A DNA stretch of 64,000 nt from NCBI GenBank assembly GCA_026119855.1, contig JAOWBW010000320.1, positions 806,001 through 870,000 on the forward strand. Reading direction: 5' to 3'. This document shows positions 21,987 to 33,356 of this stretch, piece after piece; the first letter of the stretch is position 1; every line of letters begins with the position of its first letter. The translations under genes were made by a program, and so were the position numbers. Under the pieces are notes generated by a model. That model did not search any database. It saw nothing but the letters and a program-made list of their open reading frames with translations, and had not been told where the DNA came from. This DNA comes from Campanula takesimana (Eukaryota > Streptophyta > Magnoliopsida > Asterales > Campanulaceae).

Positions 21987-23171
21987 TGTAGATACCCCGG
22001 GGGACCACGGCGTGGCTAGAGCGCGTGAATTACCTAGGATGTCTACTTGATTTTAAGAGTCGCCACCCACGTTTTAGAGGAACGCGAGAAAACCTAAGAA
22101 AATAGCTTTTTTTATTGATTACGAAATCAAAGATTCTTGAGATGAGGGGTTCGGGGGTTAGGTGACGGAGTGGGAAGTACTTAAACACCCACTCCGCCCC
22201 GCTTACGCGGGTCTTGCTACTTTTGGTGTTCTAATCTTAAATGTCCTTCAATTTAATAATAAGAGAAATGTGCTAACAATTATAATGAAAAGAAAGGGGA
22301 AATTTATAAAGGAAAAATAAAGGAGAATTGTTTATTTATTGATTTATGCTAAATATTACATATCGAATTATTGCTAGGTAATTACATTAAGAAATGAGAA
22401 TGTAAATTAAAGTGGAATTAAAATGTTGGGATGTAACCTTGACCAAACTTCAATAGTGAAGTGGCCTTTTGGTTGTATCTCTTTTTATGGAGATTGCTTA
22501 CATTGACTAGACATGAATAAAATAAGAAGAAGAAAAAGGGAAGTTATACCTTAAGAAGAAGGACTTTAAACCTTGACTTGAAGATGGTGTTGTTGTGGAG
22601 AAATTGTTGTAGAACAATTTTATGTAGAGTCTTGTTACGAAGAACTCTTGTTGAGAGAATTTGTGTAGAGAATTGTGTATAGTGTGTGTATAGAGAAAAT
22701 TCAAGTCTAAAAAATGAGGTCCAAGAGAGGTAAAAGAGATCCAAAAGAGATGGAAAAGAGGTCCAAAAGAGGTCCCCTCCAATGATGGATTGGAGGGGTT
22801 TTTATAATTGAAAGAGGATGTTTTTGGTGCCAATTCGCGGTCACAAAGAAATATTTCCCAGGTGAAATCCATGCAAAATAAGCAAGAGAGGGATTCTTGG
22901 GAGAAAATCTGTAACTGACGCCCTAGAGGAGCGTGCTTCCGGGTGTAGCATCGGAAGGCGCGCGCTTTTGACCTCAAAAGGCGGAGGCGCGCGGCTTTGA
23001 AAAGGTAATTTTGACAGAATAGACTAGAAATTTAATTCTGTTATGCAGTTCAGTCCAAAACTAACGGAATCAGTTAGGAACTTAACGGAAGTAACAGAAA
23101 TTAACAAAAAAAGTTAAATAAAAATACTATGTATGCAATCGGGGTGAGAGGTCCAAAGCGGTGTGTCTACA
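21987..23171 (-). repeat. Element B 5' LTR
   Basis: 1185 bp, the direct repeat of 13761-14945. It has a TATA box at 22806-22799 and GC cores at 22928 (mutated), 22957 and 22986. Confidence 0.92.
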
Positions 23172-24690
23172 ATATGCTATCTTCTTGGCATTATAGTACC
23201 TGCTCTCGGTATCTGACAATGCTTTACTTACATAGTACACCGGCTTCTGAATTCCATTATCTTCTCGTACTAACATGGCTGCCACGGCTCTGTCCGTTGC
23301 TGTAAGGAATACTGAGAGTGTTTCTCCCATAATCGGACTGCTAAGCAATGGGGGTGTACCCAAGTATTCTTTTATTTATTGGAATGACGCTGAGCATTCT
23401 GGGGTCCACTCGAAGTCCTTTGTTCCTTTCAGGGATTTGAAGAAGGGTAACGACTTTTCTGCCGACTTGGCGATAAATCTTCCCAGGGCGGCCACCCTGC
23501 CATTCAACCTTTGAACCTTTTTTACACACGTCGGCTCTTTCATGTCAACCAAGGCCTGTATCTTCTCCGGATTTTCCTCGATGCCTCGCTGGGAAACCAT
23601 GAAGCCGAGAAACTTACCCGCCGTGACCCCGAAAACACATTTACTTGGGTTGAGCTTCATGTTGTTTTCTTTCAGATTTTTTATAGTCTCTGCCAGGTCC
23701 GGGACGTGGCTTCCTGACTTGGTTTTTATTACCATGCCGTCAATATAGGCTTTCATGTTCCGGCCGATCTGGGATTTGAACACCTTGTTCACCATCCTCT
23801 GATAAGTTGCGCCGGCATTCTTGAGGCCAAAAGGCATCATCACATAACAATAGATCCCTCCTGCTCTTGGAAGGCGATCTTTTCGATGTCGTCCTCGGCC
23901 ATTTTGACCTGGTGATAACCAGAATAAGCGTCTAGGAAGCTCAAGGTTTGGTGTCCAGCTATGGAGTCGACCAACTTGTCTATTCTGGGTAGAGGGTAGC
24001 TATCCTTGGGGCATGCTTTGTTGAGATCTGTGAAATCGACACACATTCTCCACTTGCCGTTATGTTTTTTCACCATTACGACATTAGCCAGCCACTCGGG
24101 GTATGTCGCTTCTCAGATGATCCCGGCCTTCATCAATTTATCCACCTCGGTCTGTATTGCCTGTTCTTTTTCTATAGAAAAGACCATTCGTCCTTGCTTG
24201 ACGGGTTTGAAAAAACTTTCCACCTCTAGTTTATGGAGATCAATGGCTTCTTTAACTCCGACCATGTCTTCAACTTTCCAAGCAAACACGTCTAGGTTGT
24301 TTTTGAGCAAGTTGATGATTTATTCTCTTTCTTCCGGGGGGAGTTGTTTTCCAATTCGTACCTTCTGTTCTGGGTAGTCGGGGTTGATGATGACCTCATC
24401 CAACTGATCAACTGGTCTTAGCTCGGGACCGTCCCTGAACTCCAAGGTTTCCACGATGATTTGCCTTACTTTTCCTTGTCTTTTCCTTCTAGGCTCAAAT
24501 TCTCCATATCTAGAAGTCTGTCAATCTTGGCATCCATGTGGGCGGGTATTATGGCCCCCGAGCTTGGGACGAGGGCGAGGCCTGAGCCACTCGGCTCGTC
24601 TGAAGCTGCGTTCATGGAGATACAACCGAATCCCTCTATACCATATGTCACCTCGGTCTCTGCTATGGCATTTTCAGCATCCAGTACGAC
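23172..24690 (-). pseudogene. Element A reverse transcriptase and first part of RNase H
   Basis: The RT region runs from about 24400. Visible blocks are WLANVVMVKKHNGKWRMCVD (Asp), SFLDAYSGYHQ (first catalytic Asp), MPFGLKNAGATYQR and AYIDGMVIK. The last should be YxDD, but the second Asp codon is GGC (Gly, 23736-23738), which would abolish polymerase activity. There is a frameshift around 23845 and stops at about 24113, 24310 and 23376. The RNase H start (FLTATDRAVAAMLV, PVYYVSKALSDTESRYY) is cut at 23172 by element B. RT copies the genomic RNA to cDNA in the particle. Family placement is Tat-lineage Gypsy from block order and the aRNH downstream. Confidence 0.88.
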
Positions 24691-25400
24691 CTATTCCTCA
24701 GGTATGTCTACTGTTATCACGCCGATGTTAGGGGCTGATGTAGTGACCGTGGTCGACTTCGATATAGTAACATTTCTTTCTGGGGTGTCAATTTCCATCT
24801 TGGTTTTTGCTTTTCTTGACCTCATCACGTGCTCTAAGAAGTGTTTGGGGTTGCCGAGGATGCAGCCTACGCCTTCTGGGGTTGGGAATTTCACCCTTTG
24901 GTGAGGGAGGGAGGCAACCATTCCCAGTTTTCCCTGACTAGGGGAGGCGAGGATGGCATGGTAGTCGCTTGCCAAATCCATAACGATGAAGGTGATTGTT
25001 TCCGATGTTTTGTAGAGGTACTCACCGACTTCTAGTACCAAGTCCACGGTTCCCTTAGCCTCGGCTTTGTGATTTGTAAATCCCTCTTGTCTCCCATTGT
25101 AAGGGGTGAGCATGGTGTCTGGCAACTCCATCTCTTTGAAGGTTCTGTAATAGATCACGTCTTTAGCGGCCCCAGAATCTATTAAGAGACTTTCCGACTC
25201 GCAGTTGTCGATTCGGCCTATGATGACCAACGGCTGCTCTCTCATGGCCCTGTTTCCGGCCATCTCGTTAGGGGATAAACTAATCACCTCCTCCCCTTTG
25301 TGAATCCAAGAGGGGATATGGTAAACCTTGCTTAGCTCATAGATCTGCTCTTTTAACTTGGTATTGGAAGGGATTTCCTCCCTAATTACACCAATCAGTT
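24691..25400 (-). pseudogene. Element A aspartic protease
   Basis: Retropepsin region in the frame opening at 25650. The active-site block is LLIDSGAAKDVIY (Asp at about 25179), where D-S/T-G is retained. Downstream are YLYKTSETITFIVMDL and YHAILASPSQGKLGMVAS, the usual flap and C-terminal region, although the normal LGRP-type block reads LASPSQG. The frame closes at TAG/TAA 24691. It would mature Gag-Pol as a homodimer. It is continuous with the Gag zinc knuckle upstream. Confidence 0.8.
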
Positions 25401-26847
25401 TTGCCCGAGGTGGCCTGTCTTCGCGGTCATCCGTTTTCTCATCCTCTCTCGGACGTTTGTTGTCTTTGTTTTCTAAGTATTCATTTAGTTTTCCCTGATC
25501 GGCCCACCTCTGTAGTATTTTCTTTAGGGCAAAGCAGTTATCCGTCTCGTGCCCGTTTTCTCGGTGGTAGACACAGTACTTGCTGGTGTCTCGTGGGAAA
25601 TTCGGGTTATCTTTAAAGGTTTTTGGATTTGGGAGATTCACCAGGTTCATGATCTTAGAAATCGACTTGGTAAGGGGGTAAAGACCTCAGTCGGTCTCGT
25701 TTTGTTCTTCCCTCGGTTTCCACTTCCACTGGTACCCTGGACCGAGTTAGGAGTGAGTGGCCTACGTTCCCCTTCTCGGTCTCGATCTCTGTATCCGGAC
25801 ATTAGTTTCTTTTTTTCCTCAGCAGTGGCTGTCGCGTAGGCCATCTGGTACAGCTCAGACTTTGTACGAGGTTCTCTTACCGACAATTCATAGGTGAGCT
25901 CATCTGATCTTTGCCCATTATAGAAGCACATTATGATTTCCCTGTCTGTAAGTCTTTCTTCTATTGAGTCAGCCAAGTCTCTGAACCTATTTTAAAAGTC
26001 CATAGTCGACTCGCTCTTTCCCTGAACTATGTTTGCCAGATCCGATAATCTTTTTTTTCTAGCCCCGGCAGTGGCGAAATATTCTAGAAAACTTGACTTC
26101 AATTTGGAGAAGGAGCTGATGCTTCTTCTCTCTAAGTCCATAAACCAAGACCTAGCCGCTCCAACTAACGTACTAGCAAAGGCCTTGCAAAGTACGTCGT
26201 CTTTGTTGGAAACCAAGGCCATCATTCCTTCGAAAGATTGTAGGTGGTCCATGGCGTCTGTACTGCTGGAATACTTGTCCAGGTGGGGAAGCTTAAACTG
26301 GGGATTGGGTGGAGAATCCTTTATCCACTGAGCAAACGGACGCATTGCGTCGTAGTCGGTTTTCGGCTTCCTCTGCCCCTGGTTCATCTCTATATTGTCC
26401 ATCCTCTCCTTCAAATCCAATATGATCTGCTCACTAAACCCTGAGCTGCGATGGGAGCTTCTCGGCCTGTCTCTTTCTCTGTCTCGGCCCCTTCCAACAA
26501 CACGACTTGTGTCTGGATCAAATTCTTAGAAGAGCTCTCTGAGCATCAGCTAGTTGCTGAAGGGTTGAGAGATTCTGATGTAGCAATGCCCTTCGGTCAA
26601 TTGGTGCCGGCCTAGTAGGGCCTGCCTCGGTAAGCTAAGGACGTGAAGTCGTCCGTCTCCGTCGTCCATACTGGTGTGCAATTTCAGGCGCCGGTCCTCT
26701 GGAACGGGTGTGCATCCCGCCTCCCTGAGGTGGAGGAGGGAGGCCTTGATTCGGAACATTGTCATTTGTCACGTTAGGAGGTGGCGGATTGAGATTAGCG
26801 TCTGGTGTAACGCTAGCTTCCCGACCGTCGACGTGAGTTCTAGACAT
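25401..26847 (-). pseudogene. Element A Gag
   Basis: ATG 26847 opens with MSRTHVDGREASV, a Pro-rich and Arg-rich N-terminal region. The capsid-like retrotrans_gag domain follows (26350-25900: LPHLDKYSSSTDAMDHLQSF, LVGAARSWFMDL, LKSSFLEYFA). The zinc knuckle CVYHRENGHETDNC lies at 25575-25534. Damage: stops near 26635 and 26522, a stop at 25992 and a frameshift at about 25650. Gag forms the particle and packages RNA. The order and the variant C-H-H-C knuckle match Tat Gags. The choice of ATG rests on position after the PBS and the first sustained Gag-like reading. Confidence 0.8.
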
Positions 26848-26890
26848 GGGGAAATTTGTGGTTTTCCGAACAGAGATTCTCCAACGACGT

Positions 26891-26908
26891 TTCCCGGTAA
26901 TGGAACCA
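26891..26908 (-). other. Primer-binding site, element A
   Basis: TGGTTCCATTACCGGGAA on the minus strand, three bases from the LTR. It resembles the tRNA-Asp-type PBS of Tat/Athila elements (compare TGGCGCCGTTGCCGGGGA at 39107) with several substitutions. Confidence 0.65.
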
Positions 26909-26911
26909 AAC

Positions 26912-27568
26912 TGATGCTGCCAAAAACGTGTTGGATCAGCCCTCCATCTAGCGGTTCGGATAAATCCAGCAATGAGATCTCCCCGTTCGGATCTGTGCAC
27001 AATGAACAAACGTAAACTGCACCGGGGCTTCACCGGCAAAGGCCCTCCGGCGTGAGAGTAAGAATACGGGTGATATGAAATAGAGAAATCAAATGACTAG
27101 TTTAGAGTCAAAGAGTTCATTACCCATCTCCTGTTGTGAGGACCTGTTTTTATAGGCGCGGGTAAATGAGTCCTAACTTGTTAGAGAAGCTAGGGAGCCC
27201 GTATTACTGTGGGACTCGTATTCCTTGGAGATAGACTCCGGATAAGGATCATTGGTATCCCAGTTGCCTTGTAGAAGAGATATCCTTGTTCAGAGAAGGA
27301 TCTCCACTGTTAGAGTTGTAATCAAACTCTGTAAGTGAACTCCCTGTGATAATGAGAGGTTGTTGATATAACTCGACCCTTCATCCAGCTCGGCTCGTCC
27401 TGGAGGCCGGCTATGGATTAGGCCTCTAGAACTCGGCCTAGGCAAGGGCTGCCTGTTCTGCCTGATGTATGTCGGCATGTAAGATTGTGGACCTCTTTCG
27501 ATGGGCCTTATGGTATGTGAGCCCAGAGTTTATGGGTCCCCTTTAGCCAAATTGGTTTATGTCGTTCA
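26912..27568 (-). repeat. Element A 5' LTR
   Basis: 657 bp, matching 5991-6646, with TG...CA ends and the TATA box retained near 27153. Confidence 0.92.
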
Positions 27569-27860
27569 TAAGAGTATACGTTCTATTAGTTATCATTCTC
27601 TTATTATAGAATCACTATAAAGAGAAATTGATTCAATATGTGCATATTTATATTCTTATTATATATGAATTACCCATTTACATATCTATGGTTATTACCT
27701 CTTATTTTAACCTAGGTAGAAGAATGCCAAAAGCCTCCATGATTGCAAATGTCATATTACATGGCATCCTCTAAATTAAGATAAACCAATTTGTGGCTTA
27801 TGTGTCATTTCCATAGTTGGTTTCACCAACTTTAAAATACTATAAGTATAGATTTTTATG
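27569..27860. repeat. Locally duplicated segment, copy 2 (right of element A)
   Basis: Continues 5885-5990 after removal of element A and matches 5235-5480 of copy 1 (for example CCTAGGTAGRAGAATGC and TTTGTGGCTTATGTG). Element A therefore landed in one copy of a duplicated segment. Confidence 0.75.
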
Positions 27861-27980
27861 ATGGTGGAATGTTCACAACACATATCTCTAATTGTTTGCT
27901 TTACATAGTTTACCAAAAAAAAGAATGTTGTTGAGATATTTATTATTAATTCACATACATAAATAATATTAGGCTATATA

Positions 27981-28231
27981 CTCCCCCTTCGTTCACTTTA
28001 ATTTACACATATTGAGTTGGACACAAGATCAAGAAAAACGTAGAGAATGTAATGTATTGTGAGTGTTGATAGTGAAGCATGGAATAATAAGTGGGTAATT
28101 ATTGTGTGAGTATGAGAAATTAGTCTCATTATTTAAAAAAGTACTAAAAAGAATTCATATTGAGATTTTGCAGACTAAAGTGGGACAACCGAAATAATAC
28201 TTTTTGTAGATTAAAGTATGACAGAAGGATA
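27981..28231. mobile_element. Degenerate Stowaway-like MITE
   Basis: The left end CTCCCCCTTCGTTCACTTTAA and the right end TTAAAGTATGACAGAAGGA are inverted copies flanked by TA. The internal arms are partly decayed. Confidence 0.6.
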
Positions 28232-28948
28232 TATTTATATGGTGAATGTTGGTGTTTATGCCCTACACACGTTATTAGAACGATGAATGTTATCATTTGT
28301 TTTTATTTATAAAAAGATTCTACATGATTATGATAATCATGTGTTTCGTATGTTTACTTATAATAATCTACGTCTCTAGTTTCTTATTTATTAAGAAAAA
28401 ATAAACTCGCTATTCACAATAACGAGTTTAAGCGAGAAATTCATAAAATCGCTACTGTCAATGGCGAGTTTCTAAAAATAGACATTTTGGTAAATAAATT
28501 TTAAAAGTTGTCATTTTTGAAAAATATATATTTTAAAAATGAATTATTTGAGAAAAAAAATATCCCAAATTGCAGTTGATTTGTATTCCTTATTTTATTA
28601 TTCTATTTAGGTTAAGGTGAAATGGAGGAAGGAAAACGCGGGAGGAAAATTAATGAGAATTAGTTTCTTATACAATAAGAAGTTTTCTCTCTGAACTTCA
28701 ACCTTGTCTTCTTCCTTGTAACAACAACTGTTTTCTCAAGTTCAATATTATTTTAATTTTATATTTATTAATTGTTAATTTGAAAATTAATAAATGCAAA
28801 ATTAGGATTTATTTCTAGTTTTTTATTGTTGTTTTTTGTTGTTCTTTTGTTGAATAAGTTGCCTACTTCTCATTCAATTACTATTACCATGTCTTTTCCC
28901 CTTTGTTGAGACCTTTTGTCTTTTCCCCTTTGTTGGGAACCTTTGTCT
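28232..28948. other. AT-rich spacer with small hairpins
   Basis: AAACTCG...CGAGTTT (28404-28430) is a short foldback. A TTTTCCCCTTTGTTG phrase is repeated around 28890-28935. No gene. Confidence 0.4.
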
Positions 28949-29052
28949 CTGTTAGAATAGAGATATATATGTAATGTATATATTCTGTTATTATGTATAT
29001 CCTAGAATAATAACAGAATATATACATTACATATATATCTCTATTCTAACAG
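28949..29052. repeat. 104-bp near-perfect palindrome
   Basis: Arms of about 45 bp are identical in inverse (CTGTTAGAATAGAGATATAT and following), around a loop of about 12 bp. The ends TGTTAG/CTAACA are LTR-like, and GTCTC/GTCTT flank it. Confidence 0.75.
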
Positions 29053-29480
29053 TCTTCTCCTCATTATTAGAAGCCTTTCTCTTTTCTCCGATGTGAGAGC
29101 CTTAGAATGATCTTAATATTTTTTATTAGTTCAATGCTTGAGATGCCTGGTTGCGCATTTACTGCCGACTCAAATGCATCACTTGATCGTGTTCTTAAAG
29201 CCAAATTCTTACCGTACGGGGGTTTACTAAAGGCCGATGTTGACTAGTGTCCAAATTTTGTTTGGAGATGCATTTGGGCATCACGAGTTATAGTTCCCAA
29301 GACATTCATTGGAGATTTAGTTCGGGTTTGGCCATCACTACTCGAGATGTGTTAGGCTTTTATGTCTAGATCTTAATTGCAGTCATTATAATTTGGCGCG
29401 AGCCTCCGACAATTGTGGAGCGTCGTCTTAATGAATTTTATCAATGCATTATGTGTTGTTTGCTTTAAAAAAAAAGGTTA
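29053..29480 (+). other. Unclassified segment ending in an A tract
   Basis: No convincing ORF. The end (ATGTGTTGTTTGCTTTAAAAAAAAA) resembles the 3' tail of a LINE or a retrotransposed transcript, but no EN or RT sequence is visible. Confidence 0.3.
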
Positions 29481-29489
29481 AAAAAAGAT

Positions 29490-29770
29490 ACAAAATGAGC
29501 TAATGACATTTTATTAGTTGCATCGATTATGAATCTGACACACTTTAATTAAAAACATCAACAAAATCATGATACATTATGTTGTGAACCAAATTTTGTT
29601 ATGAACCAAATTTTGTGAATCAAAAGACTATAATTACCCAAATGAGTAATCACATGACACAATAAAATGAGTGATAAAATATAAAATTAAATATAAAGTT
29701 ACAAAATAGTGCCACAAATTTAATTTACGAAATAGTGTGTCGCGCTTTTAATTAAAGTGTGTCAGGTCCT
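29490..29770. mobile_element. Diverged hairpin MITE related to 2826-2991
   Basis: ACATTTTATTAGTTGCATCGAT and the sequence around it match the interior of the MITE at 2826. CTGACACACTTTAATTAAAA and its complement near 29745 form inverted arms. The ends are unclear. Confidence 0.5.
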
Positions 29771-30220
29771 CATATGATAATGCATGCTCAGATTGGTCGG
29801 CCTTTATTGCATTGTTTTTTTAGACATGCTACACATTAAATAGTGTCACTTTTGCAGCTTAACATTTTATTTCTCACTTGTTCCTCGGACTTGGATTTGT
29901 TTCAATAACTTCTTACTCCTCTCCCCTTTTCTCCGATTTTAATCTTGTCACATTGCCGCCTTAATTTTGTGCATGGGTAAAATTTAATCGAAAATTTATG
30001 AATTTTGTCAAGTTAAAAAACATTTCGTCCGTCGAACACAAAAATAAATTGAAGTAGCAAAATCGGGCCATAGTATGAAAGAGCTCGCTAGAGCTAACAC
30101 TTGTTGGAGCATAGTATTCAAATTCTTTTTTCGGGCTCCACTCGTTCTCTCTCTTTCATTTCAGACCTGAAACCGTTCCAACGAAACTTAGCTCCAACGC
30201 TCCACCCATAAAAATCAATC

Positions 30221-30364
30221 AACATTTTGTAAAATGTTTTCTACACAATGTAAAACATGTATTACTCAAAGTAAAAAAAAATGTTTTTGTCCAAAGTGGA
30301 GCTAACACGTTTTACGTTGGGTAATAAACATTTTATACTGTGTGTTAACATTTTACAAATGTTG
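30221..30364. mobile_element. Foldback MITE next to Copia F
   Basis: CAACATTTTGTAAAATGTT and about 60 bp following are an imperfect inverse of the sequence ending CATTTTACAAATGTTG. Copia F begins directly at its right edge. Confidence 0.55.
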
Positions 30365-31142
30365 TGTTACGGAATATGGATCTCCTAATGGGTTTATGAG
30401 ATCCGATTGCTTTTAATTAAAGATATGATAGATATTTGGTTAGATTAGAATTGTTCTAAGATTACTTTGTTTTTGCCTACTCTTTAGAATCCTTTCCTAA
30501 ATAGGATTATCTTTGATGTACTATAAAACCATATCAAAATCAATAATACAATCAAGCTTTGAAACCCTAAATATTATTATTTCTCTTATGCCGTGTCTAG
30601 TTTAACATGGTATCAGAGCGTATTTTCTAGATCAAGATCATCATCATGATCGAGCCTGAGCAACCAGTCGATCGAACAACTGGTCACACAACTTGCCAAC
30701 CAACTCCGCCACCTAAAATTAAACCCAACTCTCCCTTCTTTATTGGACCACAAGATCATCCAAGAGACTTTATAACCCCTACACGCCTGCGTGGTGATAA
30801 CTATGGTGATTGGGCCGGCGACATTCAAACGGCCTGGAGGCACGTCGGAAGTTTGTTTTTTTGGATGGCTCCATCACTTTTCTCCTCCGTGCACAGAATT
30901 AGATTGGACTACGATTCATGCTATGATTATCTCATGGCTTATGAATACAATAGATCCTGAGGTAAAAGCTTATCTCTCTAAATATCGAGATGCTAAACGA
31001 TTGTGGGACACACTAAAGTCAAGAAATGCTTTAGTGAATGGTCATATAATTCAACAACTTAAAGCCTCTATTGCTAAATGTGAATAAACGAAGACTATGT
31101 CGGTCTCTACCTATTTTGGAAAACTAACTGCTTTGTGGGAAG
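30365..31142 (+). mobile_element. Element F: Copia retrotransposon, 5' part only
   Basis: A 243-bp LTR (30365-30607, TGTTAC...TTAACA, TATAAAA at 30522) is followed at once by TGGTATCAGAGC, the initiator-Met-type PBS of plant Copia elements, and then the start of gag. Element E cuts it at 31143 and its remainder is outside the window. Because E sits inside it, F is the older of the two. Confidence 0.85.
30646..31142 (+). pseudogene. Element F Gag, N-terminal part
   Basis: From ATG 30646 the frame includes SPFFIGPQDHPRDFITPTRL and RGDNYGDWAGDIQTA, the Copia-like Gag N-terminal domain (PF14244). After a frameshift around 30840-30890 it continues in the next frame with WTTIHAMIISWLMNTIDPEV and KYRDAKRLWDTLKSRNALVN, the UBN2-like gag region. 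A TAA occurs at 31085. The reading continues to the element E insertion (SVSTYFGKLTALWE). Gag forms the cytoplasmic particle. Truncated and frameshifted, so a pseudogene. Confidence 0.85.
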
Positions 31143-32484
31143 TGTTGGGTATGCTTATCACTTAACCCTCCTAAGTGTGTTAGAATTGATTGATACCATC
31201 ACCTATTAGTATTTTATGGACTTTAGGACCCTATGTAAGAAGTTTAATAACTTTAATTTTTAGGTTAGTCCATTTTATAGTATAGGCTTAGTATATAGGA
31301 CTTGGAGCGAAAAAGGATCGAAGATCTAAGCAAGACTTTATTCACTGCGCAGGCCTTTACTGCGCAGCATACAAAGTTGCTCAGTTTTCAAGGTTCTCAG
31401 ATTCCCAAACTTGGAAAGCGCTTAGAAGATGTACGCTTCTTAAAGTGCTGAGGTGTGCAGATACGACAAAATAAGCACACTCAGCAAATCCAACGATGGA
31501 GATGCGCTCAGATGAAATAATTCAAATGAAGTCAGCTGCCAATCTTCTAGTTGAAGATTTGAATTTTGTCTTCATGCTCTGTCTCCAATGGCTACAAAGG
31601 ACACTTGCACACCAATCAGATTGTGCCAGCTCATCGTCCTTGCTCAGAGCTCCAACGGCTAGTTTTAAGCTCTCAACTATAAATAGCCTTCTCATCTTCA
31701 TTTCCAAGTTGCTAGAGTTTGTGCTTTCTAAGTATCTCTGAAGTTCTGAAGATTGCTGCTTAAAATCCCAGATTCACAAGAACAACCTTCAAACCTTCAT
31801 ACCTTCAAACTCCTGCCCAGATCCTAAGCCTTGTAACACCCAGAATTCTTCGTGCTCTTCATCTCATAGATTCTTAGAGCCCAGAATTTCTGACACACAC
31901 ACACACACCTCTTGAAGCTTCAATCATTTAGATCTTACTTCTTGAGATACACCGGTTTAGTCTAGGATTTGCTCTTCATAGAATAGATTTTGATTTGAGT
32001 TTTGATTCTTTGTAATCTTGTAAAAGCTCCTCACATCAATATAAATCTCATTAGAAAATCCAAGACTAACCATCTTGGTAAAGGACGTAGATCTTTCATC
32101 GATCGAACCTCTCCAAATAGCTTGTTCATTGTTCTTTCTATTTATTTCCTGCTTATTTATTTCTGAATTATTATTTTGTTTGATCTAATCAGATTCGCTT
32201 TATTGCTGCAGTAATTGTTATTGCTTATTGCCTTAGCACTATTTTAACCAACTCTTTAGCCAAACTTAGCGCGTGCATTTTAGTCTCTGCGCAGTATACC
32301 CTGCGCAGTAGCTGCTTTAATTTCCGCTGTGCATTTCATACTCTCTCTGCGCGCTATACTTAGCTTATTTGAGAACTGTGCACATAAGCCATTGATTTGC
32401 AAAAGGGTTTGGAAATAATTTTAAAACGCTATTCACCCCCCCTCTTGCTATTTTCATACCCTTGTTGCCCCTTTGGGACCAACA
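31143..32484 (+). repeat. Element E 5' LTR
   Basis: About 1342 bp. TATAAATAG is at 31678-31686. The palindrome CTGCGCAG occurs in two close pairs (31345/31360 and 32287/32301). The partner LTR is not in the window. Confidence 0.8.
31678..31685 (+). promoter_or_regulatory. TATA box of element E LTR
   Basis: CTATAAATAG in the middle of the LTR, a suitable position for the U3/R boundary. Confidence 0.6.
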
Positions 32485-32486
32485 AG

Positions 32487-32498
32487 TGGTATCAGAGC
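32487..32498 (+). other. Primer-binding site, element E
   Basis: TGGTATCAGAGC, two bases after the LTR; complementary to the initiator tRNA-Met 3' end. Confidence 0.85.
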
Positions 32499-32558
32499 AA
32501 ACACCTTCATAAATCTTGTTTTGTTTTTCAAGCTTAACAGATTGGGTGTCGATTCAAG

Positions 32559-33356
32559 ATGGCTTCAAAATCTTTGGCAATGGCTAACTATTCACATATT
32601 CCTGTGCTCAACGAAGATCACTTCGACATCTGGAAGCACTGGATGCTCACTCATTTTTCTTCCATCGACGAGATCCTCCACGACATCGTTCTTGAAGTCC
32701 CTACATCCCTATGAAGGCAAATCCTGATGCTGCTTCCAACAAGGACAATCCTACCATCAAGAAGCCCAAGGAGGAATGGACTGATGAAGAAAAGAAGTAG
32801 GTTGGCTATGATGGAAGAGCAAGGAACATCATCCTAAGCACCATGGACCTCTCTACGTACAATCAGATTGTGAGCTGTGCAACTGCAAAAGAGCTATAGG
32901 ATGCTATTGAAGGCTATGTGCATGGAGACAAAGTTAGCAAGGAAAATAAAAGATTTGTGGTACAAAGAAAATTCAACTGATTCATGAAGATTGATGGTGA
33001 AACCCTGAGACAAACTTATAATCGCTATTGTGCTATTGTAAACTCTTGTATATCTCTGGGAAAGACATTCACCAACAAAGAAATGAATGCTCAATTCTTA
33101 GATGCGCTTGGTTCTAGATATGTGCACAAGGCAAGTCATCTGGAAGATTCTGGATTTCTGGATACTTGGCCTCTGTGCAGGTTGTATGCTAATTTAAAAG
33201 TGTTCGAGTAAAAACTTGAACGAATTGATGAAACTGAAGGAAAAGGAAAAGTAATCTCAATGGTTGCGCAAAAAGAACCTGCGCCTGCTCAAACCTCAGA
33301 CAAAATCTCTACATCCTCTTTACTTGAAATGAATGATGATGATTTCACTATGTTTG
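32559..33356 (+). pseudogene. Element E Gag, 5' part
   Basis: ATG 32559 starts MASKSLAMANYSHIP, then VLNEDHFDIWKHWMLTHF, the usual Copia Gag opening. After a frameshift near 32710 it continues with NIILSTMDLSTYNQIVSC and KIDGETLRQTYNRYCAIVNS, a UBN2-type gag domain. Stops are at 32798, 32897, 32978 and 33209. The frame reaches DDDFTMF and is cut by element C; the matching continuation is VKRFQKF at 57723. Gag would form the particle; this copy is non-functional. Confidence 0.82.

Larger units (their letters stand above)
13761..23171 (-). mobile_element. Element B: non-autonomous Ogre-like LTR retrotransposon
   Basis: Two LTRs of 1185 bp each with TGTAGA...TCTACA ends and a 5-bp duplication ATATG. 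The PBS TGGCGACTCTGCTGGGG (minus strand, 21985-21969) is of the Ogre type, usually assigned to tRNA-Arg. The minus-strand interior has a leader homologous to element C, a shortened gag (20762-20175), about 3 kb without ORFs, two tandem-repeat arrays, then the 3' LTR. There is no protease, RT or integrase. About 43 LTR differences by eye (3-4%) suggest moderate age. Element D at 60154 is the same family, so this is an amplified non-autonomous lineage rather than a one-off deletion. Confidence 0.88.
5991..27568 (-). mobile_element. Element A: Tat-lineage Ty3/Gypsy retrotransposon, split by element B
   Basis: Two LTRs of 656 and 657 bp bound the element, with a 5-bp target duplication TAAGA (5986-5990, 27569-27573). 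Coding order on the minus strand is gag, protease, RT, RNase H, a second archaeal-type RNase H, integrase. That order, the Asp-type PBS next to the right LTR, and an antisense gene between integrase and the 3' LTR define the Tat group. About 23 differences by eye between the LTRs (roughly 3.5%) indicate moderate age. Element B interrupts it at 13761-23171; without B the element is about 12.2 kb. Every coding module carries stops or frameshifts, so it cannot move by itself. Confidence 0.9.

Noticed and set aside
29053..29480. LINE 3' end
   Set aside because: Only an A tract and a suggestive tail; no endonuclease or RT sequence, so kept as unclassified.
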